64,000 nt of DNA from Odontocerum albicorne. Lineage: Eukaryota; Arthropoda; Insecta; Trichoptera; Odontoceridae. The notes below the pieces were generated by a model. That model was not told the DNA's origin. It did not search any database and worked only from the letters and a program-made list of their open reading frames with translations. This document shows positions 21,255-31,811 of this stretch, piece after piece. Both the position numbers and the translations under genes were made by a program. The DNA is taken from positions 32,827,491 through 32,891,490 of the forward strand of contig OX463848.1 of NCBI GenBank assembly GCA_949825065.1, given 5' to 3'. Position 1 is the first letter of the stretch; each line of letters starts with the position of its first letter.

Positions 21255-21880
21255 TACATATCATCACGTCATATCACTTGCGAGGTAAAATGAGAGAACA
21301 GACATCCGTACATGCTTACGAGTATCTAAATACACAACTTCTCCGCATTCTTACATCTCGTCCGGCACAATTTTCTAAAATTCATAATGTTAATTTTACC
21401 TTCATTCAAAATCTGGTTCAATTGATCAAGTCGCGTTTTCCTTGGTCGATCTCTTTCATGCGCACCTTGCACTTTTGGCTTGCATACTCGCTTAATTATT
21501 CTTTCGTCACTTATTTTCTCTACATGTCAAAACCATCTTAACGTAAATTTTTTCATATTATTTTAAACATCTTTTTAAACCGTTCATTAGTTTCTGATGT
21601 CTTCATTTAGTATTTTTTCATGCATTGACGCTCCACACTTTTTCTTACTGCACGCACTCCACAGTATCAATCTTAACTGCATTCTTACTCAACTAGGTAG
21701 AAACTTCTAGTACTAACACACTTTTACGTATTATCATTTTGGCAACTTTTATATAGGGCGGTTGTTTTATATTATATTAAGTACTCTGTTTGTTTACCTT
21801 ATTCCCTATCGCTAACCGTCTTTCAATTTCCCTTTCAACTCACCTACCACACTCATACATATAGTCTTGATAAAAGAGTT
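21255..21880 (-). mobile_element. LINE family B relic
   Basis: In reverse complement, the phrase AAGTCGCGTTTTCCTTGG (about 21430) corresponds to the KTWLDQ region. ACATGTCAAAACCATCTTAA (about 21523) corresponds to the RWFxHV region. CATATCATCACGTCATATCA near 21258 matches the LINE B 3' region at about 30430. Heavy decay has left no usable frame. TACGAGTA lies inside at 21317-21324. Confidence 0.5.
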
Positions 21881-22377
21881 TCTCTGAGCTAAATTAATTT
21901 TAACACGCACATGTAAATTTTGTGCAGTCTTCCAATCATCCAGCTTTTATTTAAAAATTATTAACGGTGCCCATAACCGTGTTTTAAACTCAAAGAATGG
22001 ACACAGTATTTAACAAAAGGTTACAAAAATTAAAATAAAAAATAAATCTTAAGGAAAATAGACTAAAAAAATATGAGAATCATGTAGCAGATAGAGACGA
22101 GGAATATTTAGAGATAAATAATACTGTTTTATTTTGATCTTAAAAATTTATTGAACTCTGAAGATCTTTCAAAAGTCGAGCTGTGTGAATCGCAAAAAAT
22201 GATTTTAAAGGTGTAGCATGATATGTAGTGCTTTAAAACATAGGATTCTGCATTTCTCATGAATATTTCTATTTAATGTTAAATATATTTCAAATAGCGA
22301 TTGAATTTGTTGATCCCATTAGGTAAATTCCTATTTTAAAAATATTTCATTGTATTGCATTACGCTTTTGGTATTTA
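21881..22377. other. No gene seen
   Basis: AT-rich unique sequence. Confidence 0.4.
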
Positions 22378-22525
22378 CAGTACAACCTGGCAGGTTTATT
22401 GCCATATGGAAATGTTTTTCAAGCAACCAGAAAGACGAAAGAAAAATCAGACTGGTATCCGTTTAAAAAAATGGATCTAAACAGGAATCCGCAATATCTG
22501 GGCTGGAAGTTCATTGTAGATCACG
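22378..22525 (-). mobile_element. SINE, minus strand
   Basis: The inverted tail ACAACCTGGCAGGTTTATTG, CCATATGGAAATG and CAACCAGAAAGACG is well preserved. Then come CAGACTGGTATCCG and a degraded head ending near TGGGCTGGAAGTTC. Confidence 0.7.
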
Positions 22526-23039
22526 GAAGTCATTTTACACAATGGACAACGGATTTCGTAACATATTTATTTTTTTAAAATAATAGATCTTATCGTATGG
22601 TAACCGTCAACTATCCAAATTCAAAATGCAGATATATGAAAGAGTGTGGTCGGAAGATATCTATGATTTCGGTCTTATTTATCAATTCTTCGAGCTTAAA
22701 ACAACTAGAGTAGACACAGAACTCGCAGTCCACCATCGTACGAGTACATTTTGTCAATATTAACTTACGTAAAGAGGGAACAACCATAGCAAGAGAATAT
22801 TGATACGAGACGAACTCTTACCAAACTGGGATCCCTTTTTATTTCTTTTTTTTCAGATACCACCGAGATTTGAACTTCAAAATTATCTTCATGAAGACCT
22901 AAAATTATCAAAATATAATAAGTTTTTTATAAATTTAATTGTTATATTAAAACTCGATCTAGATATTTTAAAAAATTATCTCTTTTGCTTGAATAAAAAA
23001 GATATTTTAATTACAAAAAAATATAATACTTTTATTAAG
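22526..23039. other. No gene seen
   Basis: AT-rich. CCACCGAGATTTGAAC near 22861 resembles CCACCGAGATTCAAAT near 6423, hinting at an unrecognised shared repeat. TACGAGTA lies at 22739-22746. Confidence 0.35.
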
Positions 23040-23300
23040 ACTCCCACGATGTGTTTGAATACTCGTATATCATCTAGCAAAGGGAAAACTTTGATATTAA
23101 TTTAATATTAAGTTACTATGATCTTAGTTTTCACTACATTCATTCTTAGTTCTTTACGTTCACATTTCACTTACAAATCACTTATACGCTGTAGTTCACG
23201 TTCATTCTCCATTAGCACTACTATGTCATCAGCATACAATAGACCACATACCGGGAATGAATTTGACTGTCTCGTGATGTTCACGTACATTCCCATTTGA
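23040..23300 (-). mobile_element. LINE reverse transcriptase core fragment with YADD motif
   Basis: The reverse complement of about 23190-23262 translates as PVCGLLYADDIVVLMENERE and LQR. YADD (codons complementary to 23225-23236) is the catalytic motif of LINE reverse transcriptases, and the flanking GLLYADD(I)V.L is diagnostic. The neighbouring sequence is decayed. This is one of only two relics here that reach upstream of the C-terminal region, and it probably belongs to the same group as family B. Confidence 0.8.
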
Positions 23301-23541
23301 CATTTTCATTCCACATATATTATTATTTTACACGAATCATGATGAATTAAAAACAGATTTTAATGTTGTAGAAAAACGCAACTGTAACATTTTTTTTATT
23401 TACTTGTAATTATTTTTGTTTGTTTAGAACATAAATATGTTTCCGTTTTTATTGTAAGTTCAAGTTTTGATGTTTTTTCAATAATGAACAAGATTTCAAT
23501 TTAAATTATTATGTTTTATTTTGAGATTTGTTTGTTTGCAG

Positions 23542-23587
23542 TTCTCATTTGAATTTTGTTCCTGGAAATGGAAACTAAGAAGACAAG
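23542..23587 (+). other. Possible 46-nt exon with canonical splice signals
   Basis: A pyrimidine-rich tract TTTGTTTGTTTGCAG ends at 23541, and AAGACAAG|GTAAGT places a consensus donor at 23588. The 46 nt between are open in one frame (reading FSFEFCSWKWKLRRQ). An acceptor and a perfect donor so close together are uncommon by chance in AT-rich DNA but not rare enough to prove an exon. No homology was recognised. It could be a microexon or 5' UTR exon of a neighbouring gene whose other exons lie outside the window. Confidence 0.25.
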
Positions 23588-25359
23588 GTAAGTTAACATT
23601 AATATTTTCAAATTATATTTTAAAAACTTTCGTACATAAACGAGCTTTTATTTCGATTTATTTTTTGCTTCATTCCTGTCTATTTTTTTAAGTAATTGAC
23701 CTGAAGCATTTTATCTATCTGTTTGTACTTGATAATTTATGCGCAAACTTGATGTTCCTCAACTCGGTATCAAAAATTCAACAGGGAGGGCGGGACCGAG
23801 TGAAAAAAGATTTTTCGGCGTCTTGTCGGAGGCAATTAAAAATAATCCTCAAGATCCAACAAGCCATCATCCCGCCCTCACAATTTCGGGATTTTCGCTC
23901 GAAGAGGAAAACAATTACCTCTTAATTTAAAATATCTCGTTAATTTTCGTCTGGAGCCCTTTGTTTCATTATTAATTAAGTACTTTAGCGCTCAACTTGA
24001 GAGCTTTATACTCAAAATTTGGATGTCGCTTCAGAAAAATTACTTCAATCTCGACAAGCTCATAACTTTAAAGATTTCCGGAGGTGCGCTGCCCATTAAA
24101 CCCGGAGTTTATTTCTCTCACAGGCCTCCAGATTGCCACTGTGCTATCCCCAAGGAGCGTTAAACATCACTTCACATTTTGGTCAATATAGAATTTAGTA
24201 TCCCAATGTGCCATTTCACCCTTTAATTGCAAAACCTCAATTTTTTGGGAATAATTGGACGTTATTTTTTCCTAAAGATTATATTTTTGCCACCCGAGTT
24301 AGCGTACAAACCTTTTTTTATTAAATTTTACCTTTGTTGAAATTTCAATAAAAAAAAAACAAGAACGATTTTGATTGTTTTTTCTCAATCCGAGAAAATT
24401 TAATATTACATTATATATTGTGAATCAACTAATAATATTTATGAAGGTAACACTTTTACAAATTGATAAACGAGTAGTTGTGTAGTATTTTTATTGTCTA
24501 TATCAAATACAATATTTGCTTCACCATTGTCTTCATTATTATATTTTTCTATCTATTTACTTAATAAAATTTACAAGTAGGTATGTGTTTTAGTAATGTA
24601 AAATCGAAATAAATTATCTCATTTTTTATATATCAAGATATATTGTAAAAATCTGTCTGAAACACTAAATTGTTACCTGATTTCATGTACTCATTATATA
24701 TAATTTCTAATCATTCTACGAGTTTCACTTTTTTTTTCATGCCTGAAGTAATATTTTCTGTTTTTTTTTTTTTATAAAAATAATAATTTCTTTTATAACT
24801 CTTCCGAAAATTTTGAGATTTTTAATTAACTCATTTCCGTTTTATTTATTCTTCTTATTTAAGAGCGTTGTAGTTAATTGATACTTAATATTCCCGTTTG
24901 AAAAAATACTCGAAAAATTTTAAACAAAATAATAAAAACATTATTTTCATCCTAAATCTTAATTTTCATAATTGAAAGCTCATAATTTTTTTAATAATCT
25001 TTATATTATAACTTCGTTTTTAATATTTTTCCTTAAATAATACAACAGGGATTTATGTAATTTGATTAATTCTCCGCCATTCCGGGTTTAATATATCTTA
25101 TTAATCTGATATTTTTGGATGACATAAGAATATTTTTCTGGGTATAATGTCAATAATCTAGTGACTTTTGTTGATATGTAATATCAGAGCCTGGCTAAGG
25201 ACACCCCCTTAAGTATCCTTGTGGTGAGATAGCGCACATCTCATCGTCACCTTTTCAAATTCAAAACACATTATATGCTTAAATATTTTCAAAAGTTTTA
25301 ATTACCATCGTATCGACAATACCATATCTATATCGCATCAGCTCAGAAAGATAAAACTG
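23588..25359. other. No gene recognised
   Basis: It includes an anonymous 63-codon plus-strand frame (23739-23930) and a non-repetitive GC-richer stretch at about 24075-24170 (TTCCGGAGGTGCGCTGCCCA). The remainder is very AT-rich. Confidence 0.35.
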
Positions 25360-25640
25360 TCATGACATTGGGGCTTCCTTTCAGCAAGTCTTCTTTCGAG
25401 TCACTAACAGTACACAGTGGACAAGTAAGTCATCAGGTGTGATATTGATTGAATGTCACCATACATGCATGTTAGTGGATCTTCTGTGCAAATACTATAC
25501 CTGAGGATATTTTTGATCTACCCACGTGGGTAAGTAGACAGTTAAGAGATCTCCATACGGTGCATGGTAGGTGATGTCTTACATGCAAGCTCTTCACGAC
25601 TGCATACATGTCCGCAAGCCTTCATTAATTATCACGCTCT
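25360..25640. repeat. Dispersed repeat family S, copy 1
   Basis: GGCTTCCTTTCAGCAAGTCT and GTGTGATATTGATTGAATGT match the copy at 50479-50600 (GAGCTTCCTTTCAACAGGAC, GTGTGATATTGATTAAATGT). Only two copies are visible. Nature unknown, no coding motif. Confidence 0.55.
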
Positions 25641-26149
25641 CCATCCGGATAGCCTTTGAGGGAGTTGGGGGTGGTTATAAACCTTCGCCGAAACCTCAGT
25701 CTTTGCTGTTGGTATTTAGTCATACATAAGGTGTTTGGGATCACTCGAGTGATTTGTATTTCTCGCTCCTGCATGCAATTTCCAAATAAATAAACCCATA
25801 TATACGTACATACATGTATTATACCCATAAAAAGGCTTGACAAATCATACTTAAGCTGGAAAACAATACATTATTTTCAATTAATAAAAAAAATATTATT
25901 GATTACATGTTATGATTAAACACAAGAAGAAAGACGCCATGGAGGTGTGGTGCTGGCGATGTATGTGGCGCGTATCTTAGATAAAAAATTATCAATTCTG
26001 GAATAGCTACAAATGCAGCAGCGTTTGTCTTCCTGAAATTTGTGAATCCTCAAGTACTTCAGCCATATTATCTGACGTTAAAATACAATACAGAGACAAG
26101 TGATCCAAGGAAACATAGAAGGGTCCAGAATAACACAACGTAATGGAGA
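25641..26149. other. No gene seen
   Basis: A 72-codon minus-strand frame (25625-25843) has no recognised domain. Otherwise AT-rich. Confidence 0.35.
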
Positions 26150-26207
26150 GACGAGCTGGAACTCAAGCATCTTACCAACTACGCCACGAAGGTCGTCAAG
26201 AACAGTA
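26150..26207 (-). mobile_element. SINE head, minus strand
   Basis: AGCATCTTACCAACTACGCC and ACGAAGGTCGTC are the inverted start of the SINE. It abuts the 134-bp array that follows. Confidence 0.6.
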
Positions 26208-26860
26208 TTACGCATGATCTTGTGTAAAAGAGACCTATGATAATGATAATGAAGCATTGTTAAACCATAAGTTGACCTAATTGTACAGTCATGTTTAGTT
26301 CAATGATTTTTGTGTGTGCTGAGCATTCTTATTTGATAGTACTACGCATGATCTTGTGTAGAAGAGACCTATGGTAATGATAATGAATCATTGTTAAACC
26401 ATAAGTTGACCTCATTGTTCAGTAATGTTTAGTTTAATGATTTATGTGTGTGCTGAGCATTCTTGTTCAACAGTACTACGCATGATCTTGTGTAGAAGAA
26501 ATCTATGATAATGATAATCAATCATTGTTAAACCATAAATGGACCTCATTGTACAGTGATGTTTTGTTCAATGATTTACGAGTGTGCTGAGCATTCTTGT
26601 TTGACAGTACTACGCATAATATTGTGTAAAAGAGACCTATGGTAATGATAATGAAGCATTATTAAACCATAAGTTGACCTAATTGTACAGTCATGTTTAG
26701 TTCAATGGTTTTTGTGTGTGCTGAGTATTCTTGTTTGACGCATGATCTTGTGCAGAAAAGTCATATGATGATGATTGTTAAACCATAAGTTGATGACGTT
26801 GTACAGTCATTTTAGTTCAACGATTTGTGTGTGTGCTAAGCATTTTTGTTATCGTGTATT
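26208..26860. repeat. 134-bp tandem array, 5 copies
   Basis: Units begin near 26206, 26338, 26472, 26607 and 26743 with TACTACGCATGATCTTGTGT, and include AAACCATAAGTTGACCTCAT and GTGTGTGCTGAGCATTCTTG. The last unit is shorter. Divergence is a few percent to about ten percent by eye. Confidence 0.92.
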
Positions 26861-27059
26861 ATCAAAATATTACCAAACATTACATCTCAAAATGCTCCAA
26901 AGAGTTAAAATAAATGTGCAGAGTCGCGTTTTGGGTTAGCGTTACTTGCCGAAAAGAAGAAGGACGTGGATTTGCATTTTTTTGAGGTGAGGTAATTACT
27001 CATAACATTACATACTACCCTGTCCTTTCCCTATAAGAGCAGCCAAAAAAGATAGAGCA
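26861..27059. other. No gene seen
   Basis: A mixed short stretch between the array and the LINE relic. Confidence 0.4.
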
Positions 27060-27720
27060 CCAGAACTTTCTACATCAACAGATATTTCGCCTCTTCTACA
27101 TACATACAATTTATCATACAACTCCTACGAGATCCATGCTAACTTCATCACAACATAACGTTTTTCCTTTTTTCACGTCTTTTACCGTCATTCGCACTTC
27201 TTGAAGACTGATTTCATTCACATTGAACATTCGTTATTTTCAGCCATATCAGACTGGACGTTGTTTTAACTAGTATGACCACTTTTGTACAGTTCTTTTA
27301 AATATTCCTTCCTTCTCAAATGAACCCCTCTTCTTTGGTAAAACCCTTCCATTCTTATCTTTGATTCAACGCATACCTCCCATATCGTGTATTCAACGCA
27401 TACCTCCCTCACGTTTTGCTTGCTGCCTTCCTAATCTTCTTATTTTCCTCCACATTCATACTCAACTTTCTGCCTTCTTCATACACGTATATCATCTAAA
27501 TTTCTTCTTCTTTTCCTCGTTTAGTTTTTTGCTTTAATCTTCCACTCTTTGTACTCTCTCTTTCTTTTCATTGATTCATCACGATTTCTTATTCTTTCTT
27601 CGATAAATATTCTCCATCTTCCATTGTTTTCTTTTGCGCAGTCTTTAAATTCGTTATCATACCATGCCTTCCCTTTTCCCATCCAACTTCCGCAAAGCCA
27701 CATACATATTTAGCTGTGGT
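27060..27720 (-). mobile_element. LINE fragment, region between endonuclease and reverse transcriptase
   Basis: The minus-strand frame 27521-27703 reads GKAWYDNEFKDCAKENNGRW and RIFIEERIRNRDESMKRKRE. This fits the linker of RTE/I-type LINEs (K.WFD.EC...v..kn.aWr.f...R..e.y...r...k). Further along, about 27310-27350 gives RRKEYLKELYK, matching the W.EYF.ELLN stretch that precedes the reverse transcriptase. Several frame breaks separate the two. With 23040-23300 it shows that longer LINEs once existed here. Confidence 0.6.
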
Positions 27721-27999
27721 CACAAAAAATTTGTATCAATCAAACACAAAGCTTTTAACACTAATTCAAATTGAATATTTTATGATCTATTCAGGAATGA
27801 ATTATGTGAATAAGCCTTATTTTTTGAGTAATTTCGATTACAATGAAAAAAATATAAACTTACTTTTCAGTATATTAATTACAAAATAAAAATACTTTTT
27901 TTCGGGATATAACTTTTTTCCCACAAAAATTACACATTTTTCACTTACTCAGTTTTATTTGAAGTATGTTGTACCTTTTCTTGTAAAAACCAACCCACA
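27721..27999. other. No gene seen
   Basis: AT-rich unique sequence. Confidence 0.4.
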
Positions 28000-28240
28000 A
28001 GGGTTTCAAGAGCCATTGTCAGACTGAAGAGCGAAGAGGGATGAGCCGACGCCCTCGGGGTCTTTTTGCCTCATTGAGCGGACAAACAATGGACGAGTAT
28101 CGGAAATGGAAACATACACATTATTGAGGTCCCATCCGCCAGTCGCCAGTCCCCATTGTCACAAGGGGTGAAAATATTCACGTGTTTGCACAGTAAATAC
28201 TCAATGTCGAGACTCTGACCTTCGTTGAGATGGCGAAAGA
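28000..28240. promoter_or_regulatory. GC-rich unique island with repeated SOX-type words
   Basis: Contains CCATTGTC (28013-28020), AACAATGG (28085-28092) and CCATTGTC (28153-28160) within 150 bp, and CATTATTGAG near 28120. There is no open frame of note, no repeat counterpart in the window, and a sharp compositional contrast with the flanks. A cis-regulatory element is the simplest guess, but there is no functional evidence. Confidence 0.28.
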
Positions 28241-28584
28241 AATATTATCACGGATGATTTTTTTTACAATTCAATTTATTTGACAATCTTGTAACAGTAA
28301 AACAAGTTACGGAAGGTCAGTAAAATATTATTAATGGAGGTTCTTTTGGATTACAACATAACCATTTAAGTAAGGAATAGTTGAATAAAACAACACTCAA
28401 TGGTGCCCAAAAAACAAGACAAAATACTCGTACCTTGATACCACATATAAACTTTCTAAATTCAGTTTGGTTAGGAAGGATTTTTTTTAAATAACAGTCA
28501 ACCTGTCAAATTAATCTACATATGAATATAACGGAAATTTATTAGAAACTTCATATTTCTTAAACTTTCATTAATAACACTTCA
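28241..28584. other. No gene seen
   Basis: AT-rich. TACTCGTA lies at 28435-28442. Confidence 0.4.
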
Positions 28585-29090
28585 TTTAAAAACAATCTGG
28601 TGCACTTATTATCAGGCGATAATATCTTCCAACTAACCAGACAAACGTAAATAAAGAAAGTTACATCCTCAAAAAAATATCAAATTATTATCCTTATAAA
28701 ATTTATGGGCAATAAATACATTAAATAGTAAAAGTAAATTTGAGATATATTTATCAAAAGGAAAATAAGGGATGGTGGAGAGGAAAGGAAAATCAGGAAT
28801 GAGACACGTTGATATTGAGAGTTTTTTCAGCCACTTCTTAAAGCGTGGCGAGTCTAGCATTGGGTTGTTATTGGTTCTAGAGTATCACTGCATTGACAGT
28901 ATAAAATACAACGTAAAAATAAAGAGCGGTGAACTCGGAAGGCCAATAAACAAGCTCTGTTTGAGCAAAGCGTAAGCCCATGATCAGAAAAATGCTGAAA
29001 ATTTTCGGCAAGATAAGAGAGGTTGGCGGGGCAGTTAAGGATAATATATAATAAAGTAGTCTTTCGGCATATGTTTGCCAAAAAATTAGG
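28585..29090 (-). mobile_element. LINE family A, 3' end, copy 0 (oldest)
   Basis: Reading the minus strand, 28854-29081 gives ILNCPANLSYLAENFQHFSD and NRACLLAFRVHRS, then (28790-28860) LDSPRFKKWLKKL. These match copies at 33984 and 35722. The 3' tail on the plus strand (AATCTGGTGCACTTATTATC, CAACTAACCAGACAAACG) is the family A/SINE tail, decayed. The internal frame is broken. Confidence 0.7.
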
Positions 29091-29789
29091 CTTTATAATT
29101 TAATGTATTTTCGAGACAACCTATAGATTTAGTTTTCATGTATTGTAATATATAGGTGTGTTGCCTACAATTGAGAGGTTCAACAATGTATACATTTAGC
29201 GTTAATGTGCTATTCCAAGCAATTATGTTTTTACAAGAGTTAGCTTAAATTCTGCAAATACAGGTCCTTTTAAAGTCACAGTTGTATATATTTTGTTTCA
29301 CACGTAATTAAATCAATCCGTTAAAAGGTTTTTTTAAAGAATTTAACGAGTCTTTCAAATTATGTATTTTTTTCAAAATCTTTTCATTAATTATGCCATT
29401 AAAAATTTTCCCATTTATTTTCAGCTTTGCAATATAAACATTGATTACTGAATTCCTTCTAATATTTAAATTGCTTAATATTGTTGAATAAGCAAATTCT
29501 TATAATTTCTCAAATTTAATGAAAATTCTGCTCCCTCAGATTTTTATATTCCAAAACTCGATAAAATATAGAAATAATCACAAGGTATCTTGCTTAGATC
29601 AGCATCTTGATTTTTTTATTTTGGATTGTAGGAGGGACATTTGAAATATTTTGAGTATGTTATTAACCGATGGCCTGATTCCACCTACGAGAGACGATGT
29701 ATTGACACAACCACTCCAACTTCGGCTGAAGAGTCATCCTTGACTCGCATTTCCTCCCACATTTGCTACGAACGTGAACAGAACCCATC
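29091..29789. other. No gene seen
   Basis: AT-rich, except for about 29670-29800, which is more complex but unassigned. Confidence 0.35.
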
Positions 29790-29919
29790 GGTACCTCTTA
29801 GAACATTATAATCGCTCGTCTTCCTCATACAACTCCTACGTTATTTCTAAATTATTACATTTCTATCTGAAACTAACAAATTCAAAATGAATTTTTAAAA
29901 AAGGCACTAGATGTCAAAG
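29790..29919 (-). mobile_element. Short LINE family B fragment
   Basis: CTTCCTCATACAACTCCTAC at about 29818-29838 is the inverse of the RRSCMRR coding stretch seen in family B at 32270. Too short for more. Confidence 0.4.
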
Positions 29920-30210
29920 TCGATCTGGAGTAGGAGTTTGCTATTTGATCTTTATTCTCGTGCTATTCTCCATTTTTGTTATTTAAAAAAAGTCGATCTG
30001 GAGTAGGAGTTTGCTATTTAATCTTTATTCTCATGCTATTCTCCATTTTTGTTATTTAAAAAAAGTCGATCTGGAGTAGGAGTTTGCTATTTAATCTTTA
30101 TTCTCGTGCTATTCTCCATTTTTGTTATTTAAAAAAAGTCGATCTGGAGTAGGAGTTTGCTATTTAATCTTTATTCTCGTGCTATTCTCCATTTTTGTTA
30201 TTTAAAAAAA
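29920..30210. repeat. 73-bp tandem array, 4 copies
   Basis: Units start at 29920, 29992, 30065 and 30138 with GTCGATCTGGAGTAGGAGTT and are almost identical (one or two substitutions, A-run length differences). A recent expansion directly at the 3' border of a LINE B copy. Confidence 0.93.
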
Positions 30211-30517
30211 AATGCTCTCGGGCAATAATACTACGAATATACTATACTCGTATTCATAAAGATTTCGACATTTTAGTTCGATATACTCGTAAGTGTACAT
30301 AAGTACGAGTATTTTGAAAGAAGCCAATTGCGTGATTTTTCCTATCCGCTACGTTTGTTATCTTGGTATTTGTGTTGACTGTTTTTTTTTAAGAATATGA
30401 TTCTTACTAACGTATTCAGTATTGTATATACATATCACCACGCCATTTTCTTGTAGAGGTAGGAAAAGAGAACGGAGAGCTGAACTTTTCTATCGCGATA
30501 CACATATTTCACGTCCT
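30211..30517 (-). mobile_element. LINE family B, 3' end and 3' UTR (continues at 32258)
   Basis: In reverse complement, 30517 down to about 30425 continues the LINE protein: VKYVYRDRKVQLSVLFSYLY then KKMAW and stop, parallel to the WxSVVSAYP ending of related LINEs. The rest (30211-30425) is 3' UTR, homologous to 39125-39310. Three TACGAGTA/TACTCGTA words here (30245, 30284, 30304) are missing from that sister copy. The element was split by the LTR retrotransposon. Confidence 0.65.
30514..30517. repeat. Target site duplication, left
   Basis: TCCT directly left of the LTR element, repeated at 32254-32257. Confidence 0.8.
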
Positions 30518-30972
30518 TTTAGCGGAATGCTTTATTGATACGTCGTGATGATTATGATTGTTTTGTATTTAAAATAAAATACGTCGATTCAGGAATGCGG
30601 AAAGTGAGAGTGAACAATCAATGAATAGTAAACAGCAATGAATGGTCAAGTGAATAATAATCTTTATTTGTCGATAAGTAGGTATTTATAGATGTGCGTG
30701 AATGCGCCCACAACATATACTTTATCTCACTCCTGCGCGTGCAGAGGTGTTTGCAGACGTTGCGGATAATATAGTGAGTAGAGTATTTATTGGCGAAAAC
30801 GGTGAGACAACGCGATGCGTTCTCTTTCCACCGTGGAATGTAACGTAAATATTATTTGCGTGTAAACAATATAAGTGTTCTGGTATGCGACCTTTGTACA
30901 TGTCCAAAGGTTGGTTCGTTGGTCGTTGACCGTGCGTGTTGACAATATTTAGGGACGACGGTATTCCCTACA
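30518..30972 (-). repeat. 3' LTR (element direction), 455 bp
   Basis: On the minus strand it begins TGTAGGGAATACCGTCG and ends CATTCCGCTAAA. It contains AATAAA (complement of 30531-30536) close to its end, a plausible polyadenylation signal. It carries a 13-bp segment absent from the other LTR, bounded by a GTTGAC direct repeat, so it is a slippage-type indel. Confidence 0.9.
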
Positions 30973-30973
30973 T

Positions 30974-30985
30974 GGCTCCCCTCGT
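30974..30985 (-). promoter_or_regulatory. Polypurine tract
   Basis: CGAGGGGAGCCA on the minus strand directly precedes the TGTAGGG start of the 3' LTR, the expected place for the plus-strand primer. Confidence 0.65.
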
Positions 30986-31230
30986 AGTGGAGCGTAGGGA
31001 GCGCGCCCTACGCGAAACGCTAGGTTCCGGTGCATCTGGCGCCTGGACTGGTTATCCGTTTCCCTTTGTCGAAGTAGGTACGTGGATAATAGCAGCGAGC
31101 GGCGTTTTTCCCCGGATCTGCAGTGTCGTACAGATGGGTGATGCGGAAGCGGGGGGTAGGTTTGGTCGTGTCTCGCTAAATTCGGATTGTCTGCGGTACG
31201 TTGGTCGTCGATGCTTGGTTGTGTAGATCA

Positions 31231-31521
31231 AGTTGCAGATGGCGTCCGATGTGGAGGGTTGATCTGCAGGTGCTTGATGATGGTGGAGTCTGCGGTGCTC
31301 GTGGCTGTAGCGTGGTTGTAGCGTGGTTGTAGCGATGTCCGTGGTTGTATCGATGTTTGTGGTTGTATCGTGGTTGTAGCGATGCTTGTCTGCTCCAGCA
31401 TCTTGTCGGTCAGTAGTTCGTCGAGGGAGGCAATCCTGGAAGTCGTGTGGCTGATCGCCAGGACTGACCTCACATGAGCTGGCGTCAGGCTCGTCCACAT
31501 CAGATGTAGTGTTGTATCTGA
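31231..31521 (-). pseudogene. Gag-like fragment (Ty3/gypsy type)
   Basis: A minus-strand frame gives [20 protein letters not shown], then LAIS, and ASLDELLTDKMLEQTS. This fits the end of the Gag core of arthropod gypsy elements (SD..L..LW..RLP.HV...LA......LDELA..ADK..E). It is followed by Thr/Gln/Pro repeats (TTIQPQTSIQPRTSLQP) made by a short tandem repeat at about 31310-31385. The same frame stays open upstream through the histone segment to 31791 (187 codons in all), but there it only overprints the histone in a different frame. A protein from this frame is possible but unproven. Confidence 0.6.
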
Positions 31522-31787
31522 GTGACGGCTCTGGTGTCCTTGCTGACGGCGTGCTTGGCCAATTCGCCGAGGAGTAGAATCTTGACGGTGGTCTGGATCT
31601 CTCTGCTGGTGATGATGCTCATCTTGTTGTAGTGGGCGAGGCGGTTGGCGTTGGTGGCGGTGCGCTCGAAGATGTCGTTGACGAAACTGTTCATGATGCT
31701 CATCGCGTTGCTGCTGATGCCAGTGTCGGGTTGCACTTGTACGGTGTTTATCGAGTCGGCAACACTCGATATAGTCGAAATACGTGT
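31500..31787 (-). pseudogene. Histone H2B-derived segment captured in LTR element
   Basis: The frame is open from a stop at 31788-31790 to TGA at 31500. From about 31742 to 31522 it translates as [60 protein letters not shown] and [13 protein letters not shown]. This is animal histone H2B from the end of the first helix to just before the C-terminal tail, roughly 75 of about 123 residues and about 80% identical to the canonical protein by eye. The N-terminal tail and first helix are missing. The last five residues (IQHYI) are not H2B but out-of-frame Gag sequence, so the junction lies near 31521. There is no ATG before the domain: the frame would need a non-ATG start. Not a functional histone gene. 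Confidence 0.9.
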
Positions 31788-31795
31788 TCACTTTT

Positions 31796-31811
31796 CGTTC
31801 GGGGTCACCAC
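31796..31811 (-). promoter_or_regulatory. Primer-binding site
   Basis: GTGGTGACCCCGAACG on the minus strand directly follows the 5' LTR. TGG pairs with the CCA end of a tRNA, and TGGTGACCCCG is a form common in invertebrate gypsy elements. The exact tRNA is not determined. Confidence 0.65.

Noticed and set aside
31052..31498. 148-codon frame downstream of the H2B stop
   Set aside because: Different frame from the Gag-like residues and made of low-complexity translation. Treated as a shadow.
31228..31791. 187-codon His/Gln-rich frame as a novel protein
   Set aside because: Over most of its length it is an out-of-frame reading of histone H2B. Only the Gag-like end has family support. It is kept as a finding about overlapping frames, not as a gene.
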